A DNA stretch of 64,000 nucleotides from assembly GCA_017936265.1 (NCBI GenBank), contig JAGBFX010000060.1:96355-160354 (forward strand), written 5' to 3'. The notes beneath the pieces are model-generated. The model saw only the letters and a list, made by a program, of their open reading frames with translations, was not told the origin of the DNA and did not search any database. Shown here piece by piece: positions 36,674-46,460 of the stretch. A program made the position numbers and the translations under genes. The stretch comes from Bacteroidaceae bacterium. Its GTDB lineage: Bacteria > Bacteroidota > Bacteroidia > Bacteroidales > Bacteroidaceae. Numbering within the stretch: position 1 is the first letter of the stretch; each line of letters begins with the position of its first letter.

Positions 36674-37384
36674 ATGGCAAGGTATAAAAGAATTCTTTTG
36701 AAGCTCAGCGGCGAGAGCCTCATGGGCGAGCAGGGTTATGGTATCGACGTGAAGCGCCTCAACGAGTATGCGGCACAGATTAAGGAGGTTGCGGCAATGG
36801 GCGTACAGATAGGCATTGTTATCGGCGGCGGTAACATTTTCCGTGGTCTGACAGGAGCCGGCAAAGGTTTCGACCGCGTGAAGGGCGACCAGATGGGCAT
36901 GATGGCAACAGTAATCAACAGCCTTGCGCTCAGTTCTGCCCTCGGTGCAGCAGGCGTACCCAACAAAGTGCTCACAGCAATACGCATGGAGCCTGTAGGC
37001 GAGTTCTACACAAAATGGAAAGCCATTGAAGCAATGGAGCAAGGCAAGGTAGTCATAATGGCTGCGGGTACAGGAAGCCCCTACTTCACCACAGACACAG
37101 GCTCATCACTGCGCGGCATCGAGATTGAGGCCGACGTAATGCTCAAAGGTACACGCGTCGACGGCATATACACCGCCGACCCCGAGAAGGACCCCACCGC
37201 AACCAAATTCCAGGACATCACATACGACGAGGTCATCTCGCGCGGTCTAAAGGTAATGGACATCACCGCCACAGCAATGTGCAAGCAGAACAACCTTCCT
37301 ATCTACGTATTCAACATGGACATTGTCGGCAACCTCAAAAAGGTAATGGACGGTGAGGAGATCGGTACATTCGTTCATCCGTAA
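36674..37384 (+). CDS. pyrH: UMP kinase
   Basis: 236-residue amino-acid kinase that phosphorylates UMP to UDP. N-terminal KRILLKLSGESL is the phosphate-binding start, followed by IGIVIGGGNIFRG, the GDQMGMMAT nucleotide block and the late GTRVDGIYTADPEKDP. ATG 36674 is chosen because the family starts at (M)xxYKRxLLKLSGE and the in-frame upstream codons are not conserved. Single gene, terminator immediately downstream. Confidence 0.97.
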   Translation: MARYKRILLKLSGESLMGEQGYGIDVKRLNEYAAQIKEVAAMGVQIGIVIGGGNIFRGLTGAGKGFDRVKGDQMGMMATVINSLALSSALGAAGVPNKVLTAIRMEPVGEFYTKWKAIEAMEQGKVVIMAAGTGSPYFTTDTGSSLRGIEIEADVMLKGTRVDGIYTADPEKDPTATKFQDITYDEVISRGLKVMDITATAMCKQNNLPIYVFNMDIVGNLKKVMDGEEIGTFVHP

Positions 37385-37398
37385 AGAAAGGATTCATA

Positions 37399-37446
37399 AT
37401 AAAACAAGAAGAGCCGAAAATTCAATTTCGGCTCTTCTTGTTTTAT
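37399..37446. terminator. Bidirectional terminator between pyrH and birA
   Basis: 21-bp stem (CAAGAAGAGCCGAAA core) with a 6-nt loop, flanked by AAAA/TTTT. It overlaps the stop codon of birA. Confidence 0.87.
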
Positions 37447-38195
37447 ATGATGAACATCATCTGCTCAACCTCCTTGAATGCATAACGCGATAGCGTTCCG
37501 TCATCACGACGCAGAAGAAGATGTCCTGCCGGCCCAACACCCTCTATCACGGCTCTAAACTCGCCGTCAGCATCTGAAAAACGGTGTCTCTCGCCAAGGC
37601 CGAGCAACAACGAGTTGTACTCCCGTGCTATCGCCCCGCTGTCGCCACCAAGAAGCATGCCGTAATAATGCTCAAACGAAGCGAGCACCGATGCAAGAGC
37701 ATCATCAACATGAACATCCTTGTCAAGCAGCATCTTCATTGAGACCGGTACCCTATCCATTGGGGGAAAATCTGTTTGGTTAACGTTGAGCCCGATTCCC
37801 ACTATCGCTTGCTCCACGAAAGCGCCGGAATAGTCGAGCTCGACAAGAATGCCTGCCAGTTTCCTGTTACCCACATATATGTCATTTGGCCATTTGAGCC
37901 TTGTTTCAATGCCATAACACTTCATTGCTGCATGTAAAGAAACAGCCACTGCCTGCGACAACAGGAACTGGTTAGCGACCTCAAGAGAGTTGCCCGGGCG
38001 AACAAGCATGCTGAGCAGAAGATTTTCACCATCCTTTGACGACCACACATTTCCACGTTGCCCACGCCCTGCCGTCTGATGCCGTGCTGTGACAGCAACA
38101 ATCTCCTTGCCATCTACCCACAAGTTGTCAGCCTCATCGCGCAGATAACGGTTGGTGGAGTCCACCACGTCAAGGCGCTTGATATAAATTGACAT
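37443..38195 (-). CDS. birA: Biotin-[acetyl-CoA-carboxylase] ligase
   Basis: 250-residue biotin protein ligase that attaches biotin to carboxylase carrier domains. The biotinyl-AMP loop is GRGQRG at 43-48, with the KWPNDIYVGNRKLAGILVE block and a small C-terminal SH3-like domain. It has no N-terminal helix-turn-helix, so unlike E. coli BirA it should not repress transcription. First-listed gene of the minus-strand group yraN-mmcQ-birA, 14 bp downstream of mmcQ. Confidence 0.94.
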   Translation of the reverse strand: MSIYIKRLDVVDSTNRYLRDEADNLWVDGKEIVAVTARHQTAGRGQRGNVWSSKDGENLLLSMLVRPGNSLEVANQFLLSQAVAVSLHAAMKCYGIETRLKWPNDIYVGNRKLAGILVELDYSGAFVEQAIVGIGLNVNQTDFPPMDRVPVSMKMLLDKDVHVDDALASVLASFEHYYGMLLGGDSGAIAREYNSLLLGLGERHRFSDADGEFRAVIEGVGPAGHLLLRRDDGTLSRYAFKEVEQMMFII

Positions 38196-38209
38196 ATGAA
38201 TTCAGTTCT

Positions 38210-38557
38210 TTACAGTCCATATTTTACACGGATTTTCTTGGGAAGTTTCTTTAGCACCTCCTCATAAGAATGGTCAATAAGCGAATAAAACAACGCGTCA
38301 TCAAGCGCTGCTATATCCAACTGATTCCAGTAGCGTTTGTTCATGTGCCATGCAGGCTGAATCTGCGGATAACGGTCGCGCAGTTCAATGGCATAATCGG
38401 CATCGCATTTGACGCAGAACCATTTGGTGTTCTCGAGGTCACATATCGCAAATATCCTGTTCTCGACCCTGAAAGCCAATGTAGTCTCATCAAAAGGGAA
38501 ATCCTCGGTAGCATTCTCCTTGCTCAGGCAATATATGCGTGCATCTTCAATATTCAT
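38210..38557 (-). CDS. MmcQ/YjbR family protein
   Basis: 115-residue protein of the MmcQ/YjbR family (CyaY-like fold). Family signature: N-terminal NIEDARIYCLSKENATEDFPFDE, then the FAICDLENTKWFCVKCD strand pair and the C-terminal HMNKRYWNQLDI with SYEEVLKKLPKKIR. Members are suspected DNA-binding proteins without a proven role. I start at ATG 38557 because the family begins there; an in-frame start at 38584 would overlap yraN by 7 bp. Middle gene of the yraN-mmcQ-birA unit. Confidence 0.85.
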   Translation of the reverse strand: MNIEDARIYCLSKENATEDFPFDETTLAFRVENRIFAICDLENTKWFCVKCDADYAIELRDRYPQIQPAWHMNKRYWNQLDIAALDDALFYSLIDHSYEEVLKKLPKKIRVKYGL

Positions 38558-38577
38558 GACAAATACGGTATTTCGTG

Positions 38578-38940
38578 TTACCATTGGGGAGCAAAAGCAT
38601 CCTCAATGTGTTCAATACGGTAAGGCTCGCACCTTCCGATGACAGTTACTATATCAAAGCGGAAACGGCAGTCCAGCTTATACTTGAGTATATATGACTG
38701 CGCAGCAGAGATGAGCAGCCGTATCTTGTTGTCATCTACGGCATCGGCCGCATTGCCGTACTGCTCGCTCGCACGGCTTTTGACCTCGACAAAGACAAGC
38801 ACATCACGTTCCTTGGCTATGATGTCAATCTCTTTGTGTCCCGAGCGCCAGTTACAATGCAGCACGGCATACCCCTTGTCGAGCAGATAGCGCGATGCAA
38901 GCATCTCGCCCTTGTTCCCTAAAAGATTATGTTGTGCCAT
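38578..38940 (-). CDS. YraN family (UPF0102) putative endonuclease
   Basis: 120 residues with the restriction-endonuclease-like core of UPF0102. It has HNLLGNKGEMLASRYLLDKGYAVL, then HKEIDIIAKERDVLVFVEVKSR carrying the D...ExK metal site, and the FDIVTVIG strand. The biological role is unclear; it is often placed next to tRNA or ribosome genes. ATG 38940 fits the family's start. First gene of the unit, with a TATCTTCG promoter 29 nt upstream. Confidence 0.85.
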   Translation of the reverse strand: MAQHNLLGNKGEMLASRYLLDKGYAVLHCNWRSGHKEIDIIAKERDVLVFVEVKSRASEQYGNAADAVDDNKIRLLISAAQSYILKYKLDCRFRFDIVTVIGRCEPYRIEHIEDAFAPQW

Positions 38941-38968
38941 ACCGGATGCTGATTTATCAAAATATGAG

Positions 38969-38976
38969 CGAAGATA
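38969..38976 (-). promoter_or_regulatory. -7 box of the yraN-mmcQ-birA unit
   Basis: Minus-strand TATCTTCG, 29 nt before the yraN ATG. Confidence 0.45.
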
Positions 38977-39031
38977 GTATAAGATGAAAGGAAAAGCAAA
39001 CGAAAAACTTGCTTTTCCTCGCAATATACCC

Positions 39032-39039
39032 TATTTTTG
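39032..39039 (+). promoter_or_regulatory. -7 box of the small RHH-like gene and tadA
   Basis: TATTTTTG followed by CACC. A TTG at 39009-39011 may serve as the -33 element. The ATG is 26 nt downstream. Confidence 0.5.
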
Positions 39040-39064
39040 CACCATTGAACCGACATCACATTCC

Positions 39065-39304
39065 ATGAGCGCAAAGAAAGCAAAGGCACCAAAAGCAACT
39101 ACAGCACGCACACAACCAGTGCGTCATCAACGTGTCGTGTGCCTCGTAAGCGAGGAGGAGATGAGGATTATCGATGAATACCTCAAGAAGTACCGCATTA
39201 CCAACAAGAGCAACTGGATGCGCGAGACACTTCTTTCGTTTATCTACAAGAACCTCGATGAGGATTATCCAACCCTGTTCGGCGAGCATGACATGCGCCG
39301 TTGA
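39065..39304 (+). CDS. Small ribbon-helix-helix-like protein
   Basis: 79 residues. A basic, lysine/alanine-rich N-terminal tail (SAKKAKAPKATTARTQPVRH) is followed by QRVVCLVSEEEMRIIDEYL (strand plus helix) and ITNKSNWMRETLLSFI (second helix). This arrangement fits an RHH DNA-binding fold seen in small Bacteroidales proteins. ATG 39065 is chosen because the stretch before it overlaps the promoter. It ends 8 bp before tadA, so the two are likely one operon. Target unknown. Confidence 0.65.
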   Translation: MSAKKAKAPKATTARTQPVRHQRVVCLVSEEEMRIIDEYLKKYRITNKSNWMRETLLSFIYKNLDEDYPTLFGEHDMRR

Positions 39305-39311
39305 GTAAGAC

Positions 39312-39743
39312 ATGACCGATACCGACTACATGAAACAGGCGCTCATTGAGGCGCAGAAGGCATATGAACAGGATGAAGTGCCCATAGGGGCTGTCATCGT
39401 ATGCAAAGGCAGGATTATCGCACGTGCACATAACCTTACCGAGATGCTCAATGACGTTACTGCACATGCCGAGATGCAGGCAATCACAGCCGCAGCCAAC
39501 AACATAGGCGGCAAATACCTCAACGACTGCACACTGTATGTCACGGTAGAGCCATGCCCCATGTGTGCAGGAGCAATCGGCTGGTCGCAGTTAGGCAAGC
39601 TTGTCTATGGTGCCGAGGATGAGAAACGCGGCTACCACCGCTATGCACCCGATGTGCTCCACCCCAAGACCGAGGTTGTGAGCGGTGTCTGTGCCGAAGA
39701 GGCTACTGCCCTGATGAAAGAGTTCTTCAAGAACAAAAGGTAG
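39312..39743 (+). CDS. tadA: tRNA-specific adenosine deaminase (TadA)
   Basis: 143-residue zinc deaminase that converts A34 of tRNA-Arg(ACG) to inosine. The zinc site is HAE (His52, Glu54 as proton shuttle) and PCPMC (Cys82, Cys85). The N-terminal MKQALIEAQKAYEQDEVPIGAVIV is typical of TadA. It could in principle be a general nucleoside deaminase, but length and motifs favour TadA. Second gene after the RHH-like protein. Confidence 0.9.
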   Translation: MTDTDYMKQALIEAQKAYEQDEVPIGAVIVCKGRIIARAHNLTEMLNDVTAHAEMQAITAAANNIGGKYLNDCTLYVTVEPCPMCAGAIGWSQLGKLVYGAEDEKRGYHRYAPDVLHPKTEVVSGVCAEEATALMKEFFKNKR

Positions 39744-39754
39744 AGCAGGAAAAA

Positions 39755-39833
39755 AGTTTAACGCGGAATGTTTATCGTTTAACGGTCACATTAAACATTT
39801 AACATTAAACATTTAACATTCAACATTCAACGT
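39755..39833. repeat. Intergenic TTAAACATT-type repeat downstream of tadA
   Basis: The sequence alternates AACATTTAACATT units. Before them comes a segment containing GTTTAACG, AATGTTTA and GTTTAACGGTCACATT. The latter resembles the 54-bp unit tandemly repeated at 54646-54915. Confidence 0.6.
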
Positions 39834-40099
39834 TCCCCGTCCTTTATCTCCTCAAAATCGACATACTCTCCTTCATCCTTGTCAAAAAGGATTTTCTTCT
39901 CCTTTGTACCATTATGAGGATTACGGTTATCCCATCCGGGATTCTGTTCCTGACGGCGGAAAGCCCCACCGTCGTTGCCGTCCCTACGTTTCCCTGGTCT
40001 GAACAAGGAGAACAGGTTCCCCAATAGTGACAACACCACTGAGGCAAAGAAGAAGAACAGCAACAGTATAACGAATATAATGAAAATTACAAATGACAT
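39827..40099 (-). CDS. DUF4834 family small membrane protein
   Basis: 90 residues. One N-terminal helix (FVIFIIFVILLLFFFFASVVL), a basic stretch (FRPGKRRDG), a polar linker, and the conserved tail KKILFDKDEGEYVDFEEI that defines DUF4834 in Bacteroidales. Function unknown. Downstream of pssA by 86 bp on the same strand and possibly co-transcribed. Confidence 0.75.
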   Translation of the reverse strand: MSFVIFIIFVILLLFFFFASVVLSLLGNLFSLFRPGKRRDGNDGGAFRRQEQNPGWDNRNPHNGTKEKKILFDKDEGEYVDFEEIKDGER

Positions 40100-40185
40100 T
40101 TCTATAGTTTTTAATCATACACAATACAGCATGGGAACAACCCCACGCTGTCTAATGTTCCAAAAGATGTAACGGACACAAACTG

Positions 40186-40896
40186 TCAGACAGCAGCACC
40201 TTTGAGATGAAGCGCCACGGAAAGCACCAGATACCATGCAATGATAGCGACAGGCGCCAGAAAACCAAGCAAGAGCATCGGAAGGCAGCAGAGAAGGAAG
40301 ATATATCTTATCCTGTTGCTCTTCCATGAAAAATTCTTGAATTTTAGAGAGAACATCGGTATCTCAGACACAAGGAAATATGAGAAGAGCGCTATAAGCA
40401 TAATCAGCAACAGCCAACCCGCATTGAGACTATTGAGCCAATCGCCGCCGCCCGCAATCAGTGATGACCAGAACAGCGCATTGGCCGGTGTAGGCAAACC
40501 GATGAATGTCGATGTCTGACGTGTATCGATATTGAACTTTGCAAGCCTGCAAGCCGAGAACACAGCTATCAGGAATGCCACATAAGGCAACACACAAAGC
40601 ACATTGCTCAGATAAAGGGGATAAAGCAGCTTTGTCTGCATGAATGAGAATACGATTGTTGCCGGAGCAAGGCCGAATGTAACATCATCGGCAAGCGAAT
40701 CCATCTGTACTCCCAATGGGCCTGAGACACCCAGCAGGCGAGCTACCATTCCATCAAAGAAATCAAACACAGCACCAAGTACAATAAATGCCATTGCAAG
40801 ATGGAAATCGCCTTTAAAGGCCATTACACATGCTATACAGCCTGAAAAGAGATTGCAACAGGTTATCGCGTTTGGAATATGTTTCTTCACTGACAT
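40186..40896 (-). CDS. pssA: CDP-diacylglycerol-serine O-phosphatidyltransferase
   Basis: 236-residue integral-membrane CDP-alcohol phosphatidyltransferase that makes phosphatidylserine. The full motif D-G-x2-A-R-x8-G-x3-D-x3-D is present with Asp48, Gly49, Ala52, Arg53, Gly62, Asp66 and Asp70. Several hydrophobic helices follow. psd lies 10 bp upstream on the same strand, so the two steps to phosphatidylethanolamine are co-expressed. Confidence 0.95.
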   Translation of the reverse strand: MSVKKHIPNAITCCNLFSGCIACVMAFKGDFHLAMAFIVLGAVFDFFDGMVARLLGVSGPLGVQMDSLADDVTFGLAPATIVFSFMQTKLLYPLYLSNVLCVLPYVAFLIAVFSACRLAKFNIDTRQTSTFIGLPTPANALFWSSLIAGGGDWLNSLNAGWLLLIMLIALFSYFLVSEIPMFSLKFKNFSWKSNRIRYIFLLCCLPMLLLGFLAPVAIIAWYLVLSVALHLKGAAV

Positions 40897-40906
40897 GAGT
40901 CCTGAT

Positions 40907-41605
40907 TTATTTAAGGTTTGCTATAATGGTCTCATTACCGACAGTCTTCTGGTCAAGAGTGACCTTGATGTCTGCGTCAAGCGGCAGATAAAGGTCCACA
41001 CGTGAACCGAACTTTATGAAACCGAGATGCTGGTCTATGAAGCACTCCTCACCGGCAGCCGCATATGTCACAATTCGTCGTGCCATTGCACCTGCAATCT
41101 GACGGACAAGAATCTCGCGGCCATCCTCCATCTTGATAACTACAAGAGAACGTTCGTTCTCGGTACTTGCTTTTGGCAACCATGCCTTGTGGAACTTACC
41201 CTTCTGGTGCTCGGCGCGTGTTATGACACCGTCAACAGGGTACCAGTTCGCATGCACATTGAGGGGGCTCATGAAAATTGAGACCTGTATTCTCTCATCC
41301 TTGAAGTGGTCGGGTTCAAACACCTTCTCAATCACAACGACCTTGCCGTCAGCCGGTGCCACAACGACATCCTCGACATCACCGGGAAATATTCTCTTAG
41401 GACTGCGGAAGAAGTTGACTATCAGCAGGAAGAGAACGAGGGATGACAGCGATATTATTGAATTAAGGACAAACAGTTGCGGCAGGAAATACCAAAGCGG
41501 GGCATTTATCAGAACTGCGATAATCAATGACACGATGATGATAGAAGTACCCTCCCTGTGGATTCTGTAATCCTTCAATTTTCTGATTCTTTTAAACTTT
41601 TTCAT
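40907..41605 (-). CDS. psd: Phosphatidylserine decarboxylase proenzyme (short, PSD-A type)
   Basis: 232-residue membrane-associated enzyme making phosphatidylethanolamine. One or two N-terminal helices ([20 protein letters not shown]) precede the catalytic domain with [13 protein letters not shown] and [15 protein letters not shown]. The self-cleavage site is FGS with Ser201, which becomes the pyruvoyl group. ATG 41605 is chosen over an upstream TTG. First gene of the psd-pssA pair. Confidence 0.95.
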   Translation of the reverse strand: MKKFKRIRKLKDYRIHREGTSIIIVSLIIAVLINAPLWYFLPQLFVLNSIISLSSLVLFLLIVNFFRSPKRIFPGDVEDVVVAPADGKVVVIEKVFEPDHFKDERIQVSIFMSPLNVHANWYPVDGVITRAEHQKGKFHKAWLPKASTENERSLVVIKMEDGREILVRQIAGAMARRIVTYAAAGEECFIDQHLGFIKFGSRVDLYLPLDADIKVTLDQKTVGNETIIANLK

Positions 41606-41944
41606 AGATATCAATCTATTTTCGTTTCGCTTTTAATTCTATTCAACTATTCTTCAACGCCAAACAGAACCTGAACAAAACCTTATTATTTCACAAAATT
41701 AGCAAGAAATTATTAAACACCAAACAAAAATGGACAAAATGAGCGGCCCGCGCCAAAATAATCCCTATTGTCCTGCACCGCCTCAGCAAATGCCATATCA
41801 CACAAACAACATCCACCAAAAAATAGTTAATGTTGATAACTTTTTGCGTTTTTTCAAAGGCAAACGGATAAAAGGCATTATCTTTATCAAACAAAATAAA
41901 CAGAGGCAAGACTAGCTCACACATTTAATATAAAACAGTACAGT
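41606..41944. other. AT-rich divergent intergenic region between psd and dnaE
   Basis: 339 bp, strongly AT-rich, with homopurine A runs. A 61-codon frame (41730-41915) is present but its composition (PPQQMPYHTNN) is not convincing, and it has no family resemblance I recognise. No full TAnnTTTG box is seen for dnaE; TAACTTTTTG near 41836 is the nearest, with two extra bases. Confidence 0.5.
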
Positions 41945-44900
41945 ATGCAAGATTTCGTTCATCTCCATGTCCATTCGCAATACTCCATTCTCGACGGTCA
42001 GGCGGCCATAAAGAAACTTGTCGACAAAGCCATCGGCGACGGCATGAAGGGCATTGCCATTACCGACCATGGAAACATGATGGGCATAAAGGAGTTCTAC
42101 AATTATGTGAGCAAGGTCAACAAAGGCAAGAGCGACGAGGAGAAGTTCAAGCCCATCATCGGATGCGAGGTATACATAGCCGAGCGCAGACTCTTCAACA
42201 AGGAGACCAAGGATGACCGAGGCTACCACCTGCTGCTGCTTGCCAAGAACCAGAAGGGCTATCATAACCTCGTGAAGATTGTATCAAAGGCATGGAGCGA
42301 GGGTTACTACTACAACCCGAGAACCGACAAAGTAGAGCTTGAGAAGTATCATGAAGGTATCATCTGCTGCTCGGCATGCCTTGGAGGCGAGGTTCCGCAA
42401 CTCATAAAGAACGGCAATCTCGAGAAGGCCGAAGAGGTAGTGAACTGGTACAAGGCCCTTTTCGGCGATGACTACTACCTTGAGTTGCAGCTGCACAAGG
42501 CAACCGTCAAGCGTGCCAACCACGAGGTCTATTCTTTGCAGGTCGAAGTAAACAGCCACATCATAGAACTGAGCAGGAAGTGCGGCGTCAAGCTAATATG
42601 CTCGAACGACGTTCACTTTGTCGATGAGGAGAATGCCGAGGCACACGACCGCCTCATCTGCCTGAGCACAGGAAAAGACCTTGATGACCCCAACCGTATG
42701 CTCTACTCCAAGCAGGAGTGGATGAAGACCAAGGCCGAGATGGCCGAGATGTTCGGCGACATACCCGAGGCAATGGCGAACACTGTAGAGATATGCGACA
42801 AAGTCGAGTTCTACTCCATTGACAACGCCCCCATCATGCCGAACTTCGCCATTCCCGAGGAGTTCGGTACCGAGGAGGGCTACCGCGAGAAGTTCACACA
42901 CGAAGACCTGTTCAACGAGTTTACACGCGACGAGAAAGGCAATGTCGTGCTCTCACAGGAGGATGCCGAGAAGAAAATAAAGAAGTTGGGAGGATACGAC
43001 AAACTCTACCGCATCAAGTTAGAGGGTGACTATCTGCGCAAGATCACATACGACGGAGCGAAGAAGTGTTACGAAGAGCCATTCTCCCAGGAACTGATAG
43101 ACCGCATCGACTTCGAGCTCCACATCATGAAGACCATGGGTTTCCCCGGTTACTTCCTCATCGTCCAGGACTTCATACGCGCCGCGCGCGAGGAGCTTGG
43201 AGTATCAGTGGGCCCGGGACGTGGCTCGGCTGCCGGCAGTGTTGTCGCCTACGCACTCGGGATCACGCGCGTAGATCCTATAAAATATGACCTGCTGTTC
43301 GAGCGTTTCCTCAACCCCGACCGTATCTCCTTGCCCGATATTGATGTCGACTTCGATGATGACGGACGCGGGCGTGTGCTCAACTGGGTAACCGAGAAAT
43401 ACGGACAGGAGAAGGTTGCGCACATCATCACATACGGCACCATGGCCACCAAGCTTGCCATAAAGGATGTCGCACGTGTGCAGAAGCTGCCTCTCGACAT
43501 ATCGAACAGGTTATGCAAGGCCATCCCCGACCGTCTGCCCGACGGGTTGAAGATGAACCTGCCTAATGCCATTCAGGCCGTTCCTGAGCTGCGCGAGGCC
43601 GAAGCATCACCCGACCCTATCCTGCGCGACACGATAAAATACGCGAAGATGCTCGAGGGCAATGTGCGCAACACAGGCGTACATGCCTGCGGAACAATCA
43701 TCTGCCGCGATGACATCACCGACCACGTGCCCATCAGCATCGCCGAAGACAGGAGACCGGCGAGAAGTTGCTTGTAACGCAGTATGAAGGAAGCGTCATC
43801 GAGGAGACAGGGCTCATCAAGATGGACTTCCTTGGTTTGAAGACCCTCTCGGTCATCAAGGAGGCATTGGAGAACATACGCCAGAGCCTGAAGATTGATG
43901 TAGACATTGACAGCATCCCCATTGATGACCCCAAGACATACGAGCTCTACTGTAACGGAAACACCATCGGTACATTCCAGTTCGAGTCACCGGGCATGCA
44001 GAAGTACCTGCGTGAACTGAGGCCGAGCACCTTTGAGGACCTCATCGCCATGAACGCCCTCTACCGCCCGGGACCAATGGACTACATACCCGACTTCATC
44101 GAGCGCAAGCATAACCCCGCCCTTGTACAGTATGACATCCCCTGCATGGAGAAATACCTGAAGGACACCTACGGAATAACTGTATACCAGGAGCAGGTGA
44201 TGCTTCTGTCGCGCTTGCTCGCCGATTTCACACGAGGCGAGAGCGACACCCTGCGTAAGGCAATGGGTAAGAAGCTCAAGGACAAGCTGGATGAACTGAA
44301 GCCGAAGTTCATCAACGGAGGAAAGAAAAACGGGCATGATGAGAAGGTGCTCGAGAAAATATGGGCCGACTGGGAGAAGTTCGCATCATACGCCTTCAAC
44401 AAGTCGCACGCCACATGTTATTCATGGGTAGCATACCAGACGGCATACCTCAAGGCCAACTATCCGCCACAGTATATGGCGGGTGCCATGAGCCGCAACC
44501 TTGACAAGATAACCGAAATCACCAAGCTCATGCAGGAGTGCAAGAGCATGGGTATCAACGTGCTGGGCCCCGACGTGAACGAGTCGCGCCGCAAGTTCAG
44601 CGTCAACAAGAACGGTGACGTGCGTTTCGGCCTGTGCGCCGTGAAGGGCGTGGGCGAAAACGCCGTCCAGTGCATCATCGATGAGAGAGAGAAAAACGGT
44701 CCTTTCACAAGCATATTCGACTTTGTGGAGCGCGTGAACCTTACCGCATGCAACCGCAAGAACCTCGAGTGCCTCGCCTTTGCCGGAGCATTCGATGAGT
44801 TGCCGGGCGGCATAACCCGCGACCAGTATGCAGGCACCAACAGCAGGGGCGACCAATTCCTTGAGGCACTCATCAGGTACGGCAACGTATACCAGACCGA

Positions 44901-45636
44901 CAAGGCCAATGCAAGTGCATCGCTCTTCGGCGACACCGAGATGGCCGACATACCGAAGCCCGAGATTCCCGAGGGCGGTACATGGAGCACACTTGAGCGC
45001 CTGAACCGCGAGAGGGAGCTTGTCGGCATATACCTGTCGGCACATCCGCTCGATGATTATTCACTCATACTCAGCGAGTTCTGCAACACCAAAGCCGCAG
45101 AAATGGAGAACCCGCAGGCACTTACCGGGCGCAAGATAACCCTTGGAGGCGTCGTCAGCGACCCGCCACGTACAGGCTTCACCAAGAAAGGCACTCCATT
45201 CGGAGTCGCAAAAATTGAGGATTTCTCGGGAACAGCCGAGATATTCTTCCTGGGCGAGGACTGGATAAAGAAACAGAACTATTTCATTCCGGGCAACTTC
45301 CTTTACATCAAGGGCAGCTACCAGCCACGCAAGTGGGACCAGACAAAGTACGATTTCGTAGTAGACAGCATAGAACTCATGCCCGAGATAAAGGATGAGA
45401 TGGTCAAGAGTATAACAATATCGTTCGACATCATGTCACTCGATGAAGAATTGTATTCAGGCCTCATTGATTACATCGAGAGTCACCCGGGCAACAGCAA
45501 GATTCTTTTCAAGATAAAGGACTACGAGCATGAGTTCACTCTTGAGCTGACATCGAAGAAACGAGACATAGAAGTGACGAAAGAGTTGCTTGATTTTATA
45601 AAAGAGTTCGAGAATATTGAGTATAAATTGAATTAA
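41945..45636 (+). pseudogene. dnaE: DNA polymerase III subunit alpha, interrupted by a one-base frameshift
   Basis: Replicative polymerase, about 1230 residues if the frame is restored. N-terminal PHP domain (DFVHLHVHSQYSILDG, ITDHGNMMGIKEF), polymerase palm with SVGPGRGSAAGSVV and PDIDVDFDDDGRGR, then in the second frame KMDFLGLKTLSVIKEAL, fingers, a helix-hairpin-helix region and the OB fold (ITLGGVVSDPPRTGF). The first frame ends at 43777 after IAEDRRPARSCL. Homologues would read IAEDRETGEKLLVTQYEG, which is recovered by adding one base after AG at 43751-43752. As an essential gene with both halves intact this is most likely a sequencing or assembly error; a recent real mutation cannot be excluded. 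Confidence 0.9.
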
Positions 45637-45642
45637 TCGTTA

Positions 45643-45650
45643 TATATTCG
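45643..45650 (+). promoter_or_regulatory. Putative -7 box of the trxA promoter
   Basis: TATATTCG just after dnaE. If used, the trxA leader would be about 160 nt and would contain a degenerate intergenic repeat. Confidence 0.35.
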
Positions 45651-45667
45651 CACAGGATTACAGGGAA

Positions 45668-45777
45668 TGCAGAGCAAAGCTCTACAAGAAACCGCGGATG
45701 TACCGGTTTTGTCATACCGAGCAACGCGTAGTATCTCCGACCGCGATTTATTGAGATCTTTCCTGTCATCAGGATAA
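45668..45777. repeat. Degenerate dispersed intergenic repeat (REP-like)
   Basis: Contains GTCATACCGAGCAACGCGTA followed by GTATCTCC, resembling the widespread GTCATTCCGAGCGnAGCGAGGAATCTC-type element of bacterial draft genomes. It also has GAGCAAAGCTC and ACCGCGG palindromes. No gene. Confidence 0.4.
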
Positions 45778-45817
45778 CAATACAATAAAAAGATAATAAC
45801 ATCAAAACTTTACAATT

Positions 45818-46132
45818 ATGGCAGTAAATTTGACAAATGACAACGCAAAGGAATTTATGGCAACCGAGTTGCCTATAGTATTGGATTTCAGCGCAGCATG
45901 GTGCGGCCCCTGCAAGCAGTTGGCACCTATCATCGAGGAGTTGTCACAGGAGTATGAAGGACGTATCGCAGTAGCGAAGTGCGACATCGAGGAGGCCGAT
46001 GACCTTACAATGGAGTACGGAATCCGCAACGTTCCCACAGTCCTCTTCATCAAGGACGGCAAGGTTGTAGACAAGTTCGTAGGCTCAAAGTCAAAGAGCG
46101 AGGTACAGGCCAAGTTCGAGGCACTTCTTTAA
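45818..46132 (+). CDS. trxA: Thioredoxin
   Basis: 104-residue cytoplasmic thiol-disulfide oxidoreductase with the active site W-C-G-P-C (Cys29, Cys32), VLDFSAAWCGPCKQLAP, and the cis-proline loop GIRNVPTVLFIKDG. No signal peptide. The small acidic protein gene follows after 13 bp and is probably co-transcribed. Confidence 0.95.
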   Translation: MAVNLTNDNAKEFMATELPIVLDFSAAWCGPCKQLAPIIEELSQEYEGRIAVAKCDIEEADDLTMEYGIRNVPTVLFIKDGKVVDKFVGSKSKSEVQAKFEALL

Positions 46133-46145
46133 AAAGCAGACGGAG

Positions 46146-46460
46146 ATGAACAACGATGAGTTCAGCATGGAAGATCTCGATGACGAGAAGACCATTGCAT
46201 ACATCCGCGAACGATTGCCCCAGGAACTGAAGGAGAAGTTCAGCGATGATGAGTTCTACTATTTCCTTGACACAATCTATGACTACTACGACAAGAGCGG
46301 CATTCTCGACAGCAACAACGATGAGGTCGACATCGACCTTGATGAGATTGCCAGGTTCATTGCCAAGGAAGCCAAGAAGAACGGCATCGGCGACTTCGAC
46401 CCCGAAGAACTCTACTTTATAGTTGAAGGAGAGTTAGCATATAACGGAATTCTCGACTGA
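46146..46460 (+). CDS. Small acidic protein, Bacteroidales conserved hypothetical
   Basis: 104 residues, strongly acidic and mostly helical, without signal peptide or membrane segment. It shows SMEDLDDEKTIAYIRERLP, DDEFYYFLDTIYDYYDKSG and VDIDLDEIARFIAKEAKKN. I recognise it as a conserved Bacteroidales hypothetical but not its role. Its position after trxA may hint at a shared regulatory context. Its stop codon lies within a 48-bp perfect palindrome. Confidence 0.75.
   Translation: MNNDEFSMEDLDDEKTIAYIRERLPQELKEKFSDDEFYYFLDTIYDYYDKSGILDSNNDEVDIDLDEIARFIAKEAKKNGIGDFDPEELYFIVEGELAYNGILD

Noticed and set aside
41730-41915. 61-codon frame upstream of dnaE
   Set aside because: AT-rich spacer; no recognisable family and composition unlike neighbouring genes. 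Left as intergenic.
43740-43780. Programmed ribosomal frameshift in dnaE
   Set aside because: No slippery heptamer followed by a pseudoknot is visible at the switch. A missing base explains the break more simply.
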